Below are positions 1 to 9,300 of a stretch of 57,892 bases of DNA, piece by piece. Numbering within the stretch: the first letter of the stretch is position 1; every line of letters begins with the position of its first letter. Below the pieces are notes generated by a model. That model saw only the letters and a program-made list of their open reading frames with translations. It made no database searches and had not been told where the DNA came from. The translations under genes were made by a program, and so were the position numbers. The DNA is taken from the NCBI GenBank assembly GCA_013287235.1, contig JABDEF010000002.1, positions 1-57,892 on the forward strand. The letters run 5' to 3'. The stretch is from Gammaproteobacteria bacterium. Its GTDB lineage: Bacteria > Pseudomonadota > Gammaproteobacteria > DSM-16500.

Positions 1-1
1 T

Positions 2-616
2 TTTTTGATTTTTTTCCTCCAAACAACCACTTTCGCTAACACCACTGACGCCGATGCACTTTCTCAATTATTAAAAAACATTCAAACCATGCAAGCCTCC
101 TTTAAGCAGTCGATCATGGATAAAAAAGCAAAACAACTGCAACAGTCTTCTGGTGTCATGTCTTTACAGCGACCCGGGAAATTTCGCTGGGAAGTCAAAA
201 AACCAGTCGCACAAATTATTGTAACCAATGGCGCAAAAGTATGGATTTATGATCCTGATTTAGAGCAAGTGACGATTCGGGCATTAACAAAAGAAGTCGG
301 CCAAAGTCCCGCGATGCTTTTAAGTAATACCAATTTGGCACTCGAAAACGATTATGCGGTGACAAAAGAGGAAAATAAATCCTCACTCGATTGGTTTTCG
401 CTAATACCCAAAAGTAAAAACAGCGTATTTGCCATGATTCGTTTAGGCTTTAACAATAATCAAATTCGTGAAATGGTTTTACAAGATCAATTAGGACATA
501 CCACTTCCATTGAATTTTATAATATTCAATTAAATCCGACGCTTTCTAGCGCGTTATTTGCTTTTAAAATTCCGCGTCATGTTGATGTGATTGATGAAAC
601 AAGAAACCATCATTAA
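2..616 (+). CDS. lolA: Outer-membrane lipoprotein carrier LolA (5' end cut off)
   Basis: LolA is the periplasmic chaperone that takes mature lipoproteins from the LolCDE complex to LolB at the outer membrane. The protein shows the LolA pattern: an N-terminal stretch around 'MQASFKQ', then 'GVMSLQRPGKFRWEV' and 'VWIYDPDLEQVTIR', which form the first strands of its half-barrel. The reading frame is open to the window edge. The first visible residues (FFLQTTTFA before NTTDA) look like the end of a signal peptide, so the true start probably lies left of base 1; the TTG at 5 is only the first usable codon. The end overlaps rarA by about 23 bases, which suggests co-transcription. Confidence 0.88.
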   Translation, partial: FLIFFLQTTTFANTTDADALSQLLKNIQTMQASFKQSIMDKKAKQLQQSSGVMSLQRPGKFRWEVKKPVAQIIVTNGAKVWIYDPDLEQVTIRALTKEVGQSPAMLLSNTNLALENDYAVTKEENKSSLDWFSLIPKSKNSVFAMIRLGFNNNQIREMVLQDQLGHTTSIEFYNIQLNPTLSSALFAFKIPRHVDVIDETRNHH

Positions 617-1880
617 AAAAGAAGTGCTTGAACCATTAGCTGCAAAAGTTCGTCCTCAATCATTAAAGGATTTTGTCGGTCAGTCTCATTTATTGGGACC
701 CGGCAAACCTTTACGTAAAGCAATCGAACAACGTATTTTACATTCTATGATTTTATGGGGACCGCCCGGTACGGGGAAAACAACCCTTGCAAAACTGATG
801 AGTTCGCATATGCATGCCCATTTCGAAAAAATATCTGCGATTTTTTCAGGGGTTAAAGACATCCGTATGATTGTCGATGCGGCGAAAAAAAGAGATATGC
901 GCACCATTTTATTTGTCGATGAAGTGCATCGTTTTAATAAATCACAACAAGATGCATTTTTGCCATTTGTAGAGGACGGTACCTTTATTTTCATTGGTGC
1001 AACGACAGAAAATCCCTCATTTGAATTAAATAATGCATTACTTTCTCGCACACGTGTGTATGTGTTGAAGCGTTTAACAGAGGAAGAATTATTGCAAGTG
1101 ATTCAACAGGCGATGTTTCGGGAAAATATAAATTTAAATTTTCCGTTAGAATTACAGTACATTTTAGTGAAAGCCTCCGATGGCGATGCGCGACAAGTCT
1201 TAAATTTATTAGAAATTATCAGTGATTTTGTCGATCAAGATGGACGTGTGACAGAAAGTTTATTGACAGAAGTGCTGCAAGTAAGTTTAAGACGATTTGA
1301 TAAAAATGGGGAAGCCTTTTACGATCAAATTTCAGCATTACATAAATCCGTGCGAGGTTCCTCACCCGATGCGGCACTTTATTGGTTTTGCCGTATGATC
1401 GATGGTGGTTGCGATCCTTTGTATATAGCAAGACGTACGATTCGGATGGCCGTCGAAGATATCGGCATTGCAGATCCACGTGCATTGCAATTGGCAGTGA
1501 ATGCGTGTGAAGTGTATGAGCGTTTAGGCAGTCCTGAAGGAGAGTTGGCGATTGCAGGAGCAATTGTGTATTTAGCCGTTGCAGCAAAAAGTAATGCAGT
1601 ATACCTCGCATTTAATGCAGCGATGCAAGATGCAAAAAACTTTGGTTCTTGTGAGGTACCCTTACATCTTCGCAATGCGCCAACAAAATTGATGAAAGCA
1701 TTAGATTATGGAAAAGCATATCGTTATGCACACGATGAACCGAATGCGTATGCGGCGGGTGAAAATTATTTTCCGGATGAAATAAAAAATCGACAATATT
1801 ATTTTCCGACACCGAGAGGGTTGGAGGCGAAAATTGCGGAGAAATTGGCGAAGTTGAAAGCATGGGATGAAGATACATGA
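594..1880 (+). CDS. rarA: Replication-associated recombination protein A (RarA/MgsA AAA+ ATPase)
   Basis: RarA is a clamp-loader-like AAA+ ATPase that acts at stalled replication forks. The sequence has Walker A GPPGTGKTT near residue 60, Walker B 'ILFVDEVHRFNKSQQDAFLP', sensor 1 'GATTENPSFELNNALLSR', and the C-terminal MgsA tetramerisation region ('DPLYIARRTIRMAVEDIG'). Its length of about 428 residues is normal. I prefer the ATG at 594 to the TTG at 591. The gene overlaps the end of lolA, a lolA-rarA order common in gammaproteobacteria. No terminator hairpin is obvious after it; a repeat shared with the 22.95 kb region follows at once. Confidence 0.95.
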   Translation: MKQETIIKKEVLEPLAAKVRPQSLKDFVGQSHLLGPGKPLRKAIEQRILHSMILWGPPGTGKTTLAKLMSSHMHAHFEKISAIFSGVKDIRMIVDAAKKRDMRTILFVDEVHRFNKSQQDAFLPFVEDGTFIFIGATTENPSFELNNALLSRTRVYVLKRLTEEELLQVIQQAMFRENINLNFPLELQYILVKASDGDARQVLNLLEIISDFVDQDGRVTESLLTEVLQVSLRRFDKNGEAFYDQISALHKSVRGSSPDAALYWFCRMIDGGCDPLYIARRTIRMAVEDIGIADPRALQLAVNACEVYERLGSPEGELAIAGAIVYLAVAAKSNAVYLAFNAAMQDAKNFGSCEVPLHLRNAPTKLMKALDYGKAYRYAHDEPNAYAAGENYFPDEIKNRQYYFPTPRGLEAKIAEKLAKLKAWDEDT

Positions 1881-1890
1881 ATCACTTACG

Positions 1891-1932
1891 CCCTCACCCA
1901 ACCCTCTCCCACTGATAGTTTACGGTTCTTCA
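1891..1932. repeat. Partial copy of a dispersed C-rich repeat
   Basis: The run acccaaccctctcccact followed by 'acggttcttca' recurs at about 22957-22995, where it forms the left half of a larger palindrome. Here only the left half is recognisable. It lies between the convergent genes rarA and pit, so it could help transcript termination, but no closing arm is seen. Confidence 0.6.
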
Positions 1933-1955
1933 GAAAGTGACAGTAAATATATAGC

Positions 1956-2972
1956 TCAGGCGAGCAAAAAGGTTAACACCCACCAGGTTGCAGCAGACAC
2001 CAATCCCGCCGCAGGAATCGTTAAAATCCAAGCCCATACGATCCGTTCAGCAACCCCCCATCGAACGGCTCTATGGCCATGTAATGCGCCGACGCCAATG
2101 ACCGCACCTGTGATGGTATGGGTGGTTGAAACAGGGATACCGAAAGCGCTTGCGATAAAAATTGTGATGGCGCTAGCGGTTTCTGCACAAAACCCACTGA
2201 TAGGCTTTAATTTCGTGATTTTCATTCCCATCGTTCTGACAATACGCCAGCCGCCAAAAAGAGTACCGAGTGCAATGACGAAATAGCAAGAAACCACCAC
2301 CCAGAAGGGCACATAAAAAGTATTACCTAATAATCCTGATGAAAATAAAAGTACGGCAATAATACCCATGGTTTTTTGCGCGTCATTTCCACCATGTCCT
2401 AAACTGATTAACGCAGATGAAACAAGTTGTAGTTTACGAAACCAAAAATCATTTCTTTTTGGGGTCATATTAAAAAAAACGTATGAAGTTAAAAACATAA
2501 GAACTAATCCAAGGCACATACCTAACAGAGGCGATAAGACGATCGCGACCAAGACTTTAATAATGCCTGCCCATTGTAATGGCGCAAATCCTGCTTTAAT
2601 AATCGCGGCCCCTAATAAACCACCAATTAATGCATGTGAAGAGCTCGAAGGTAATCCAAAATACCATGTAAAAATATTCCAAACGATGGCGCCTATCAGT
2701 GCCGCCAAAATGAAGTGGATATCAATAATATGTGGATCCACTAATCCTGTGCCGATGGTATTCGCGACTTTGAGATGGAAAAAGAAATACGCCAAAAAAT
2801 TAAAACAAGCTGCCCATAAAACAGCCCAATGCGGTTTTAATACACGGGTTGAAACAATGGTTGCAATAGAATTGGCAGCATCATGAAACCCGTTCAGAAA
2901 ATCAAAGGCGAGGGCTAGAAAAACAGCAAAAATGACTAACAGTAATAACATATCCATATTAAGTGTACTCAA
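1956..2972 (-). CDS. pit: Inorganic phosphate transporter, Pit/PiT family
   Basis: Low-affinity phosphate (metal-phosphate) permease of the inner membrane. It has the two PiT signature copies: 'ALAFDFLNGFHDAANSIA' near the N-terminus and 'ALISLGHGGNDAQKTMG' in the second half, plus the 'GFCAETASAITI' and 'PVSTTHTITG' motifs. About ten hydrophobic segments are visible and the length of 338 is usual for short bacterial Pit. The start overlaps the end of the DUF47 gene by 14 bases, so the two are translationally coupled. This pairing is the standard Pit plus PhoU-like accessory arrangement. Confidence 0.95.
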   Translation of the reverse strand: MSTLNMDMLLLLVIFAVFLALAFDFLNGFHDAANSIATIVSTRVLKPHWAVLWAACFNFLAYFFFHLKVANTIGTGLVDPHIIDIHFILAALIGAIVWNIFTWYFGLPSSSSHALIGGLLGAAIIKAGFAPLQWAGIIKVLVAIVLSPLLGMCLGLVLMFLTSYVFFNMTPKRNDFWFRKLQLVSSALISLGHGGNDAQKTMGIIAVLLFSSGLLGNTFYVPFWVVVSCYFVIALGTLFGGWRIVRTMGMKITKLKPISGFCAETASAITIFIASAFGIPVSTTHTITGAVIGVGALHGHRAVRWGVAERIVWAWILTIPAAGLVSAATWWVLTFLLA

Positions 2973-3585
2973 GAATAATGCCTTTGATCATATTCCCTAC
3001 GTCTTGGCAGCGGTTAATAACGGATTTCGTTTGTGTGTAAATTTCTTTTAATTTAATGAAATGTTTGAAATCAGTTTCTTCTAAAAATAATTTTTTTTCG
3101 CCTATTAAAACAATTTGATGGGCATTAGATTCAGAATCATCAATGTTTTGACAAAATTGTAAAATTTCATCGGCTTTTTTTAATGTATGCAAATGATAAA
3201 TGGCTTTGTTGAGATGAAGACTGCATTGCATACTGATTTCAGCAAGTTTAATTAATTCACTGGGGACTATCGTTAATTCATAAAAAGGAAACCGCTGTGC
3301 GGAACGATTCACGAGATCCAAAATATCATCTATACCACTCGTTAATTGATGGATATCATGACGATCAAAAGGGGTGATAAATGTTTTATGTAAAAGTGCA
3401 AAGGTTTGATTTGCAATTTTATCGCCTTCTTCTTCATTCGTTGCGATACGATCCACATAGGGCTGCGTATCATTCAAATTATGCAGCATGGTGTGAAATT
3501 GCGTGGTTGAATCCACCAATAAATCCGCATTTTTTTGAAAAAGTTTAAAAAAACCTTCTTGTTGAGGTAAAAAACGTTTTAACAT
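2959..3585 (-). CDS. DUF47 / PhoU-like Pit accessory protein
   Basis: All-helical protein of 208 residues with the DUF47 pattern: 'FFKLFQKNADLL' at the N-terminus, acidic 'EEEGDKIANQTFALLHKTFITPFDR', then 'IDDILDLVNRSAQR'. Such proteins are cytoplasmic, related to PhoU, and regulate the neighbouring Pit permease. It overlaps pit downstream by 14 bases and the EamA gene upstream by 7 bases, so all three minus-strand genes are probably one transcript. The metal-binding acidic residues of the family (the E..D pair) are present. Confidence 0.92.
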   Translation of the reverse strand: MLKRFLPQQEGFFKLFQKNADLLVDSTTQFHTMLHNLNDTQPYVDRIATNEEEGDKIANQTFALLHKTFITPFDRHDIHQLTSGIDDILDLVNRSAQRFPFYELTIVPSELIKLAEISMQCSLHLNKAIYHLHTLKKADEILQFCQNIDDSESNAHQIVLIGEKKLFLEETDFKHFIKLKEIYTQTKSVINRCQDVGNMIKGIILEYT

Positions 3586-4493
3586 GTGGTTTCCCTCGCA
3601 GTCAGTAAGTGGCGTTGCTCTTTTGTCACTAAAATCAATGCGAATAAAATTAAAATGACAGCTGGTGTCGTCCAGACGTTGAGTTTTTCATGAAAAATCA
3701 CATAACCCCAAAATAATCCCGTGAGTGCGACGATGGTATCCACCAAACTGTAATATACAGGTCCCGCGGTTTTAATTAATTGAAAAAATAGAATATATCC
3801 GATGCTTGAGAGAATGATTTCAAGCAAAATGATGCCATCTTGGATTTGTAAGGGAAAATGAAACATGTAAAAATTTTGTGTGAATAATACTAAGGGTGCG
3901 AGTAATACACTGGCAGAAATGAGCATACCTCTCGCTAATGTTTGCGAATCCTCTTCTTTAGGGCCGAATCGAGAAATGAAAACGGCAAAAAATGCAAAAG
4001 AAAGCGGTGTAATGAGCGCACTTAACACCCAAGGCACCATTTTTTCTGAAGGAAGACTTGCACTGGGGAAAAGGATGAACATTAATCCCAGGATGGCTGT
4101 GAGTATCCCTAAAAATCGTGTTGGATTAAAGGTTTCGATTCGTGCAATGATTGCTAAAATATAAGCAAATATAGGTACGGTATTCACGATGACGGCGAGA
4201 ATCCCTGCGGGCAAATGGGCGGCTGCAAAGTACATATTGGTGTTCGGAATAACGATCCCGGTTAAACCTAAAATGAGATAATACTTCAGTTTGGCAATAC
4301 TGATTTTATAAGAAAATAGAGGTGATTTTGTTAAAAAACAAAGAAAAAGAGCAGGTCCTAAGGCTTGCCAAAAGCTGTAGCCTAGTGGTGGGACGCCGTG
4401 TGTAGTTGCGAATCTTGCGATAGAATAACCGGTCCCCCAGATGAAACCGAGTATGAGTAATAAAGTGAATGCGCGAGTCGGTTTTGTGTACAT
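3579..4493 (-). CDS. DMT-superfamily exporter with EamA domains
   Basis: Inner-membrane transporter of 304 residues with about ten hydrophobic segments in two EamA halves. The first half includes 'LGFIWGTGYSIARFATTHG' and 'NTVPIFAYILAIIARIETF', the second 'ILLEIILSSIGYILFFQLIKTAGP' and 'VALTGLFWGYVIFHEKLN', a typical EamA ending. The substrate cannot be read from sequence; relatives export amino acids or metabolites. It is the first gene of the minus-strand unit leading to DUF47 and pit. The start ATG lies just inside the AT-rich divergent gap shared with the 4598 gene. Confidence 0.9.
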   Translation of the reverse strand: MYTKPTRAFTLLLILGFIWGTGYSIARFATTHGVPPLGYSFWQALGPALFLCFLTKSPLFSYKISIAKLKYYLILGLTGIVIPNTNMYFAAAHLPAGILAVIVNTVPIFAYILAIIARIETFNPTRFLGILTAILGLMFILFPSASLPSEKMVPWVLSALITPLSFAFFAVFISRFGPKEEDSQTLARGMLISASVLLAPLVLFTQNFYMFHFPLQIQDGIILLEIILSSIGYILFFQLIKTAGPVYYSLVDTIVALTGLFWGYVIFHEKLNVWTTPAVILILFALILVTKEQRHLLTARETTC

Positions 4494-4529
4494 GGCAGAA
4501 ATTATACCACAGTATTTTCTTCCTTCGGA

Positions 4530-4615
4530 GTGTTTTTTAAGAGAAAAGACTGTAAAATGCGCGCTACATAAAAATTATTTGTAAAAGAGGAGTCCTTGTG
4601 TTTTTTAAGAGAAAA
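4530..4615 (+). repeat. 18-bp direct repeat at the start of the F-box-like gene
   Basis: The 18-mer gtgttttttaagagaaaa occurs at 4530-4547 and again at 4598-4615. The second copy contains the GTG start and first codons of the downstream gene. The copies are 68 bases apart, and the first lies in the divergent promoter region. Confidence 0.75.
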
Positions 4616-5353
4616 AAAGAAGTATCAAAAAAAGTTTTTGAAATAAAGGATATGCTAAATTCCATCACGTTATTTCTCGATGCAAAAAGCATAGCAAAAT
4701 TACAATGTGTTTCTCAAGATTTTAAAAAACAGGCAGAATTTAGTGAAATTCAATTAGGTGAAGCCAAGAAATTACAAGAATCTCATACTAAAAAGATTAA
4801 GGAATTATGCAGTGAAAAATCAAAATTACTTGAAACAATGTCAGTAAGACTTTCTCATATCAAACATGTACTTCCAAGAGATATCCATCTACATCAATCA
4901 CTCAATGAAATGGATCAGGACGAACGAAATGATTTATTCGGATATTTAAATTGTTTCATCAATCCATATGTTGAACATTGCTTGTCGGAAAACTTAAAGA
5001 ACTGTTTTGTAAGCACCTTTTTGGGAGCAGAATCTGCTGCATGTGGCAGTCTTATAACTTGTCTTTTTCAGGCAAGTCTTACGACCACGGGACACGTAGC
5101 CGCAGGTTGTGCTGGTGCATTTGGGGGGGGTTATTGTTTGGTGTCATCTCTTCGATTATTATGTGAGAATGTTAAGGACAATACTAAGTTCGAAGAGGCA
5201 AGGTATATTATAGAGGATATTCAACCCCTTATTATGCAAATAAAAAATGTGGAAGAAAAGTTACTTCACTTAGGGGTTAAAGAAGAAAAGGAAAATTCTT
5301 TTGACCCCAATAACATGCCCTATGAAGCGGAATATAAGAGAAGGCTTCCTTAA
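4598..5353 (+). CDS. Putative effector with N-terminal F-box-like motif and hydrophobic centre
   Basis: Orphan protein of 251 residues. Residues about 14-48 ('VFEIKDMLNSITLFLDAKSIAKLQCVSQDFKKQA', broken here as VFEIKDMLNSITLFL / DAKSIAKLQCVSQDF) resemble an F-box, the eukaryotic helix bundle that docks on Skp1. A helical, Lys/Glu-rich stretch follows (about 48-90), then a hydrophobic Gly/Ala-rich segment (about 140-190) that may enter a membrane, then a charged helical tail. Start is GTG at 4598 with GAGG about 9 bases upstream; there is no signal peptide. The F-box reading comes from pattern recognition only. Its neighbour is an ankyrin gene whose C-terminus also has an F-box-like motif, which supports a host-directed role by inference. 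Confidence 0.55.
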   Translation: MFFKRKKEVSKKVFEIKDMLNSITLFLDAKSIAKLQCVSQDFKKQAEFSEIQLGEAKKLQESHTKKIKELCSEKSKLLETMSVRLSHIKHVLPRDIHLHQSLNEMDQDERNDLFGYLNCFINPYVEHCLSENLKNCFVSTFLGAESAACGSLITCLFQASLTTTGHVAAGCAGAFGGGYCLVSSLRLLCENVKDNTKFEEARYIIEDIQPLIMQIKNVEEKLLHLGVKEEKENSFDPNNMPYEAEYKRRLP

Positions 5354-5390
5354 GTTTCATTCCGTGATGCTGTAAAATCCCCTCCTTTCG

Positions 5391-5414
5391 CAGCCCCGCC
5401 TGTGCGCGGGTGCT
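5391..5414 (+). terminator. GC-rich hairpin after the F-box-like gene
   Basis: cagccccgc and gcgggtgctg can pair across a short loop, 38 bases after the stop at 5353. No T-run follows, so it is either a weak terminator or a remnant of a repeat element. Confidence 0.35.
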
Positions 5415-5475
5415 GCCCAAATGTACAAACTATGAGTCATTTAAAATTAAATGTTTATTTTTTTATCTTTTTTAG

Positions 5476-5483
5476 TGTATAAT
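5476..5483 (+). promoter_or_regulatory. Candidate -10 box for the ankyrin gene at 5514
   Basis: A perfect TATAAT lies at 5478-5483, 31 bases before the chosen ATG and after the hairpin at 5391. Upstream sequence is very A/T rich and a -35 box is only weakly matched (tttatt at about 5454). Confidence 0.45.
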
Positions 5484-5513
5484 TTTTATTCCCACTTAAT
5501 GAGGATCTTAGTT

Positions 5514-6200
5514 ATGCAAAGTAGTAGTCAAAAAACATTCACTGATCGTCTTTTTAGCGCCATTTCTGTTAACGATGTGAAAGACGTACAAGACTTATTG
5601 GAAAAGACAGATTCACATACCATCAAAGAGAGCATTAATGGAACAAATAAGGAGGGTGATACTCCACTCATGATGGCTTGTTATCACAGAAATGTCAAAA
5701 TTGTACGAGCACTATTAGAAAAGGGAGCCGATGTTAACATTGAAAACGAACTTGAGAAAGGGACTCTGATTAAAGATGTAGGTATTAAACTTGAGGGTAA
5801 GGGAAAAAATATAGCCCTTTCTCAGGCTATCTTGAATGCCTCCGAAATTGTTGCGGCATTTACATGTTCTCAAGAAAAGGGCTTCTTCCAAAGGCTTTCA
5901 AGAAGGGTAACTAGCCTTACCAAAAAGAAGAAAAAAAAAGATGAAGGTGATGTAAAAGAAATTGTAAGTTTGTTAATGGATTATGGAGCTAATGAAAATG
6001 ACTTACATCAGGTGATGGATCTTGCTGGAAAACGTGGCTATAAAGAGACTGCTGATTTGTTGAATAACAGAATAGCAGTAAAAAAAGAAATGGAATTCGC
6101 TTTTAGCTACGGTTTTTTCAAAAATTACTCAACCTCCGATATACCAAAAGATGTTGTGGGAATTATAGGAGAATATATTGTAAAACCAGGTAACAAATAA
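5514..6200 (+). CDS. Ankyrin-repeat protein with C-terminal F-box-like motif
   Basis: Protein of 228 residues, without signal peptide. ATG 5514 is chosen because GAGG sits 9 bases upstream; the longer frame from 5451 starts in promoter sequence. Residues about 45-85 form one clear ankyrin repeat ('EGDTPLMMACYHRNVKIVR' then 'ALLEKGADVN'), with a weaker one around 'EIVSLLMDYGANENDLHQVM'. A lysine run (KKKKKK) lies between them. The last residues contain IPKDVVGIIGEYI, which resembles the first helix of an F-box and matches LPKDLLGIICDYI at the end of the ankyrin protein at 55290. Likely a secreted effector by inference; the secretion route is unknown. Confidence 0.75.
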   Translation: MQSSSQKTFTDRLFSAISVNDVKDVQDLLEKTDSHTIKESINGTNKEGDTPLMMACYHRNVKIVRALLEKGADVNIENELEKGTLIKDVGIKLEGKGKNIALSQAILNASEIVAAFTCSQEKGFFQRLSRRVTSLTKKKKKKDEGDVKEIVSLLMDYGANENDLHQVMDLAGKRGYKETADLLNNRIAVKKEMEFAFSYGFFKNYSTSDIPKDVVGIIGEYIVKPGNK

Positions 6201-6216
6201 TAACTTTCAATCACAC

Positions 6217-6350
6217 ACAAAGCCTTATAACGCGATTCCGGTTAAGCGCCTCGTCCTGTCATGCCAGCATGCTTCTAGGTGGCATAAAAACATGCTGGCA
6301 TGACAAAGGCGAGGAGTTACTTAACCGGAATCGCGTTAATAAGCCTTTGT
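6217..6350. repeat. 134-bp palindromic element (family A, long copy)
   Basis: The outer arms acaaagcc/ggctttgt and aacgcgattccggttaag/cttaaccggaatcgcgtt enclose an inner hairpin tgtcatgccagcatg/catgctggcatgaca at 6257-6305. Shorter relatives of the inner hairpin lie at 17911-17949 and 45840-45871. It sits between the convergent ankyrin gene and mfd and could stop transcription from both sides. It has no coding capacity, so it looks like a MITE or REP-type element. Confidence 0.85.
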
Positions 6351-6368
6351 ATACCTCGCACAGGCATA

Positions 6369-9300
6369 TTACTTCAGTTTTTCTAATATTTTTTCCACCA
6401 ACACCACGCGTGCTTTTACCTCATGTTCCGGCAATATAAATCGCAACTTCGTCGGGCCATCCAGACGATATAGCGACGATTCTTTTTGGATGAGTTGAAT
6501 AATTTTCATAGGATCGATAGAGGGCTTTTCATTAAATTCCATTTTACCGCTCTTATGATTTGCCTCAATTTTGGTGATACCCAGTGTATCCATTTCTTGT
6601 TTTAAAATTTGCAATGCAAAAAGATTTTTTAAAACATCTGGCAATAAACCAAAGCGATCTATCATTTCCACTTGAATATCATCTAAATCTCGAGCGGTTT
6701 TGGTACTTGCGATGCGTTTATAAAATTGTAATCGTAAATGGACATCGCCTAAATATTTTTCTGGAATCAACGCAGGAATTTGTAAATCAATCTCAGGGCC
6801 TTTTTTGATTTCCAACTCGATTTTCTTACCAGATTTTAAGCTTAGAACAGCGCGAGCCAATAAATCCATATACATGGTAAAACCAATTTCTTGCATATTA
6901 CCGCTTTGATGTTTTCCTAATAATTCTCCTGCCCCACGAATTTCTAAATCGTGGGTTGCAAGGGTAAAACCAATCCCTAAATCTTCGTAAGTAGATATGG
7001 CGTCCAGTCGTTTTTCTGCATCGGATGTTAATAATTTGCGTGAAGGAATCAATAAATAAGCATACGCTTGATGATGTGATCGTCCCACACGTCCGCGTAA
7101 TTGATGTAATTGTGCTAACCCTAATTTATCGGCGCGATGCATAATAATAGTATTTGCAGAGGGAATATCGATACCACTTTCGATAATCGTCGTGCAGACG
7201 AGCACATTAAAACGTCGATGATAAAAATCTGCCATCACATGTTCTAATTCACGTTCATGCATTTGTCCATGTGCAATACCGACACGTGCCTCAGGAACTA
7301 ATGCTGCTATTTCTCGTGCGGCTTTTTCAATACCTGCTACTTCATTATAAAGATAATACACTTGTCCGCCGCGCATGATTTCACGCTGTATCGCTTCTTG
7401 AATGAGGGAGGATTGATGTTCATGCACAAAGGTTTTAATCGATAATCGTTGTCTTGGGGGTGTTGCAATTAACGATAAATCACGAATGCCTGCAAATGCC
7501 ATATTTAATGTGCGAGGGATTGGCGTTGCGGTCAATGTTAAAATATCTACGTTAAATCGCAATTCTTTGATTTTTTCTTTTTGTTTAACACCAAATCGAT
7601 GTTCTTCATCAATGACGAGTAAACCTAATGATTTAAATAAAATATGCTGTTGTAATAATTTGTGCGTGCCAATGATGATATCAATTTTTCCTTGTTCTAA
7701 TTTTTCGATAATATTTGTTTGTTCTTTAGAAGTTTTAAATCGAGAAATCATGTCAATGTTGACGGGCCAATCGGCAAAACGATCTTGAAAGGTTCGACAA
7801 TGTTGTTCGGCTAACAATGTAGTAGGTACGAGGACCGCGACTTGTTTTCCATTTTGAACAGCAATAAAAGCCGCACGCATGGCGACTTCCGTTTTTCCAA
7901 AACCGACATCACCACAGATGAGACGATCCATGGGTTTGTCATCGGACATATCTTTTAAAATCGCATCAATCGCTTGTAATTGATCCGGCGTTTCTTCAAA
8001 AGGAAAACTTGCTGCAAACACGGCATATTGATCATTGAGATTTTTAAAAGCAAATCCTTTCTGTGCTTCACGTTTTGCGTAAAGATCTAATAATTCAGCC
8101 GCGACATCTGTCACATCGAGGCACGCTTTTCTTTTTGCGCGAGCCCAATGCGATGTCCCTAATTTATGAAGCGGCGCATGTTCGGGATCTTGCCCTGAAT
8201 ATCTGCCGATTAAATGCAGCGATGTGACGGGTACATATAATTTATCGCCATCGGCGTATTCAAGTTGTAAAAATTCCGCAATTTGATCGCCGACTTTTAA
8301 AGTTTGTAATCCTAAATAGCGTCCGACACCATGATCGATATGCACAATGGGTGCGCCGATTTGTAATTCGGTTAAATCTTTGATAACCGCATCGATATCT
8401 TCGCGTATATCCTTGCGGCGACGTCTTTGCAGGATGCGTTTGCCGAAAAGTTCGGTTTCCGCAATGAGGGCAATGGAAGGTTCTTCAAGCTGTAGTCCAT
8501 GATCAAGTGACGCAACCGTGATACCGTAAGATGCATCATCCTCTAAAAAAGCATGCCATGAAGGGTAAGATGTGGGATGTAAATTAATTCTTTGAAATAA
8601 AGATAATAACACTTCACGCCGACCGTTCGTTTCTGCCGAAAATAATACACGTCCTTTAAATGTCGATAAGAAATTTTGCAGTGCATTCAACGGATTCGCT
8701 GCTTTATAATCGACATTGAGTGTTTCGGGTGGCCGCGTTTTAAAATTAAAGTGATTTTTGTGTTCAGAAAGCGCTCTATTTTGGCATTGAATGTTGGAAA
8801 AATTTTTCAAGTGATGAAATACTTCGTTCACGGGAATAAACAATTGTTCCGGTTTCAAAACGGGATGTGTCATATCATGTGCACGTTGTTCATAGCGCGT
8901 CAATATTTCCTTCCAAAAATCTTCGGCTTTTTCATGTGTATTTTCAATTTGTGCAATTAAAATGTTTTCGGGAAGATAATCAAATAAGGTCGCCATTTTA
9001 TCGAAAAAAAGCGGTAAATAATATTCGACACCAGGAAAAGCGATACCTTCACTCATATCTTGATAAATGGGCGAATTTAATGGATTTCCTGCAAAGTTGC
9101 TCCGAAATTTTTCTCGAAAATGTTCAATGCTGTTTTCGGTTAATGGAAATTCTTTCGCAGGTAATAAGGCAATGTGGTCGATTTTTTCAAGCGATCGCTG
9201 CGTTTCAGGTGAAAATGTACGAAGGGTGTCAATTTCATCATCCAGTAAATCGATACGAAAAGGTGTATCACTTCCTGCGGGAAAAAGATCGAGAATAGAG

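Noticed and set aside
686..1051. Minus-strand frame of 121 codons inside rarA
   Set aside because: It is antisense to the conserved AAA+ core and has no ribosome binding site or family likeness; a shadow of the real gene.
2368..2886. Plus-strand frame of 172 codons inside pit
   Set aside because: Antisense to a clear Pit permease; the composition is that of reversed membrane-protein codons.
8867..9298. Plus-strand frame of 143 codons inside mfd
   Set aside because: Antisense to the Mfd N-terminal domain, with no independent evidence.
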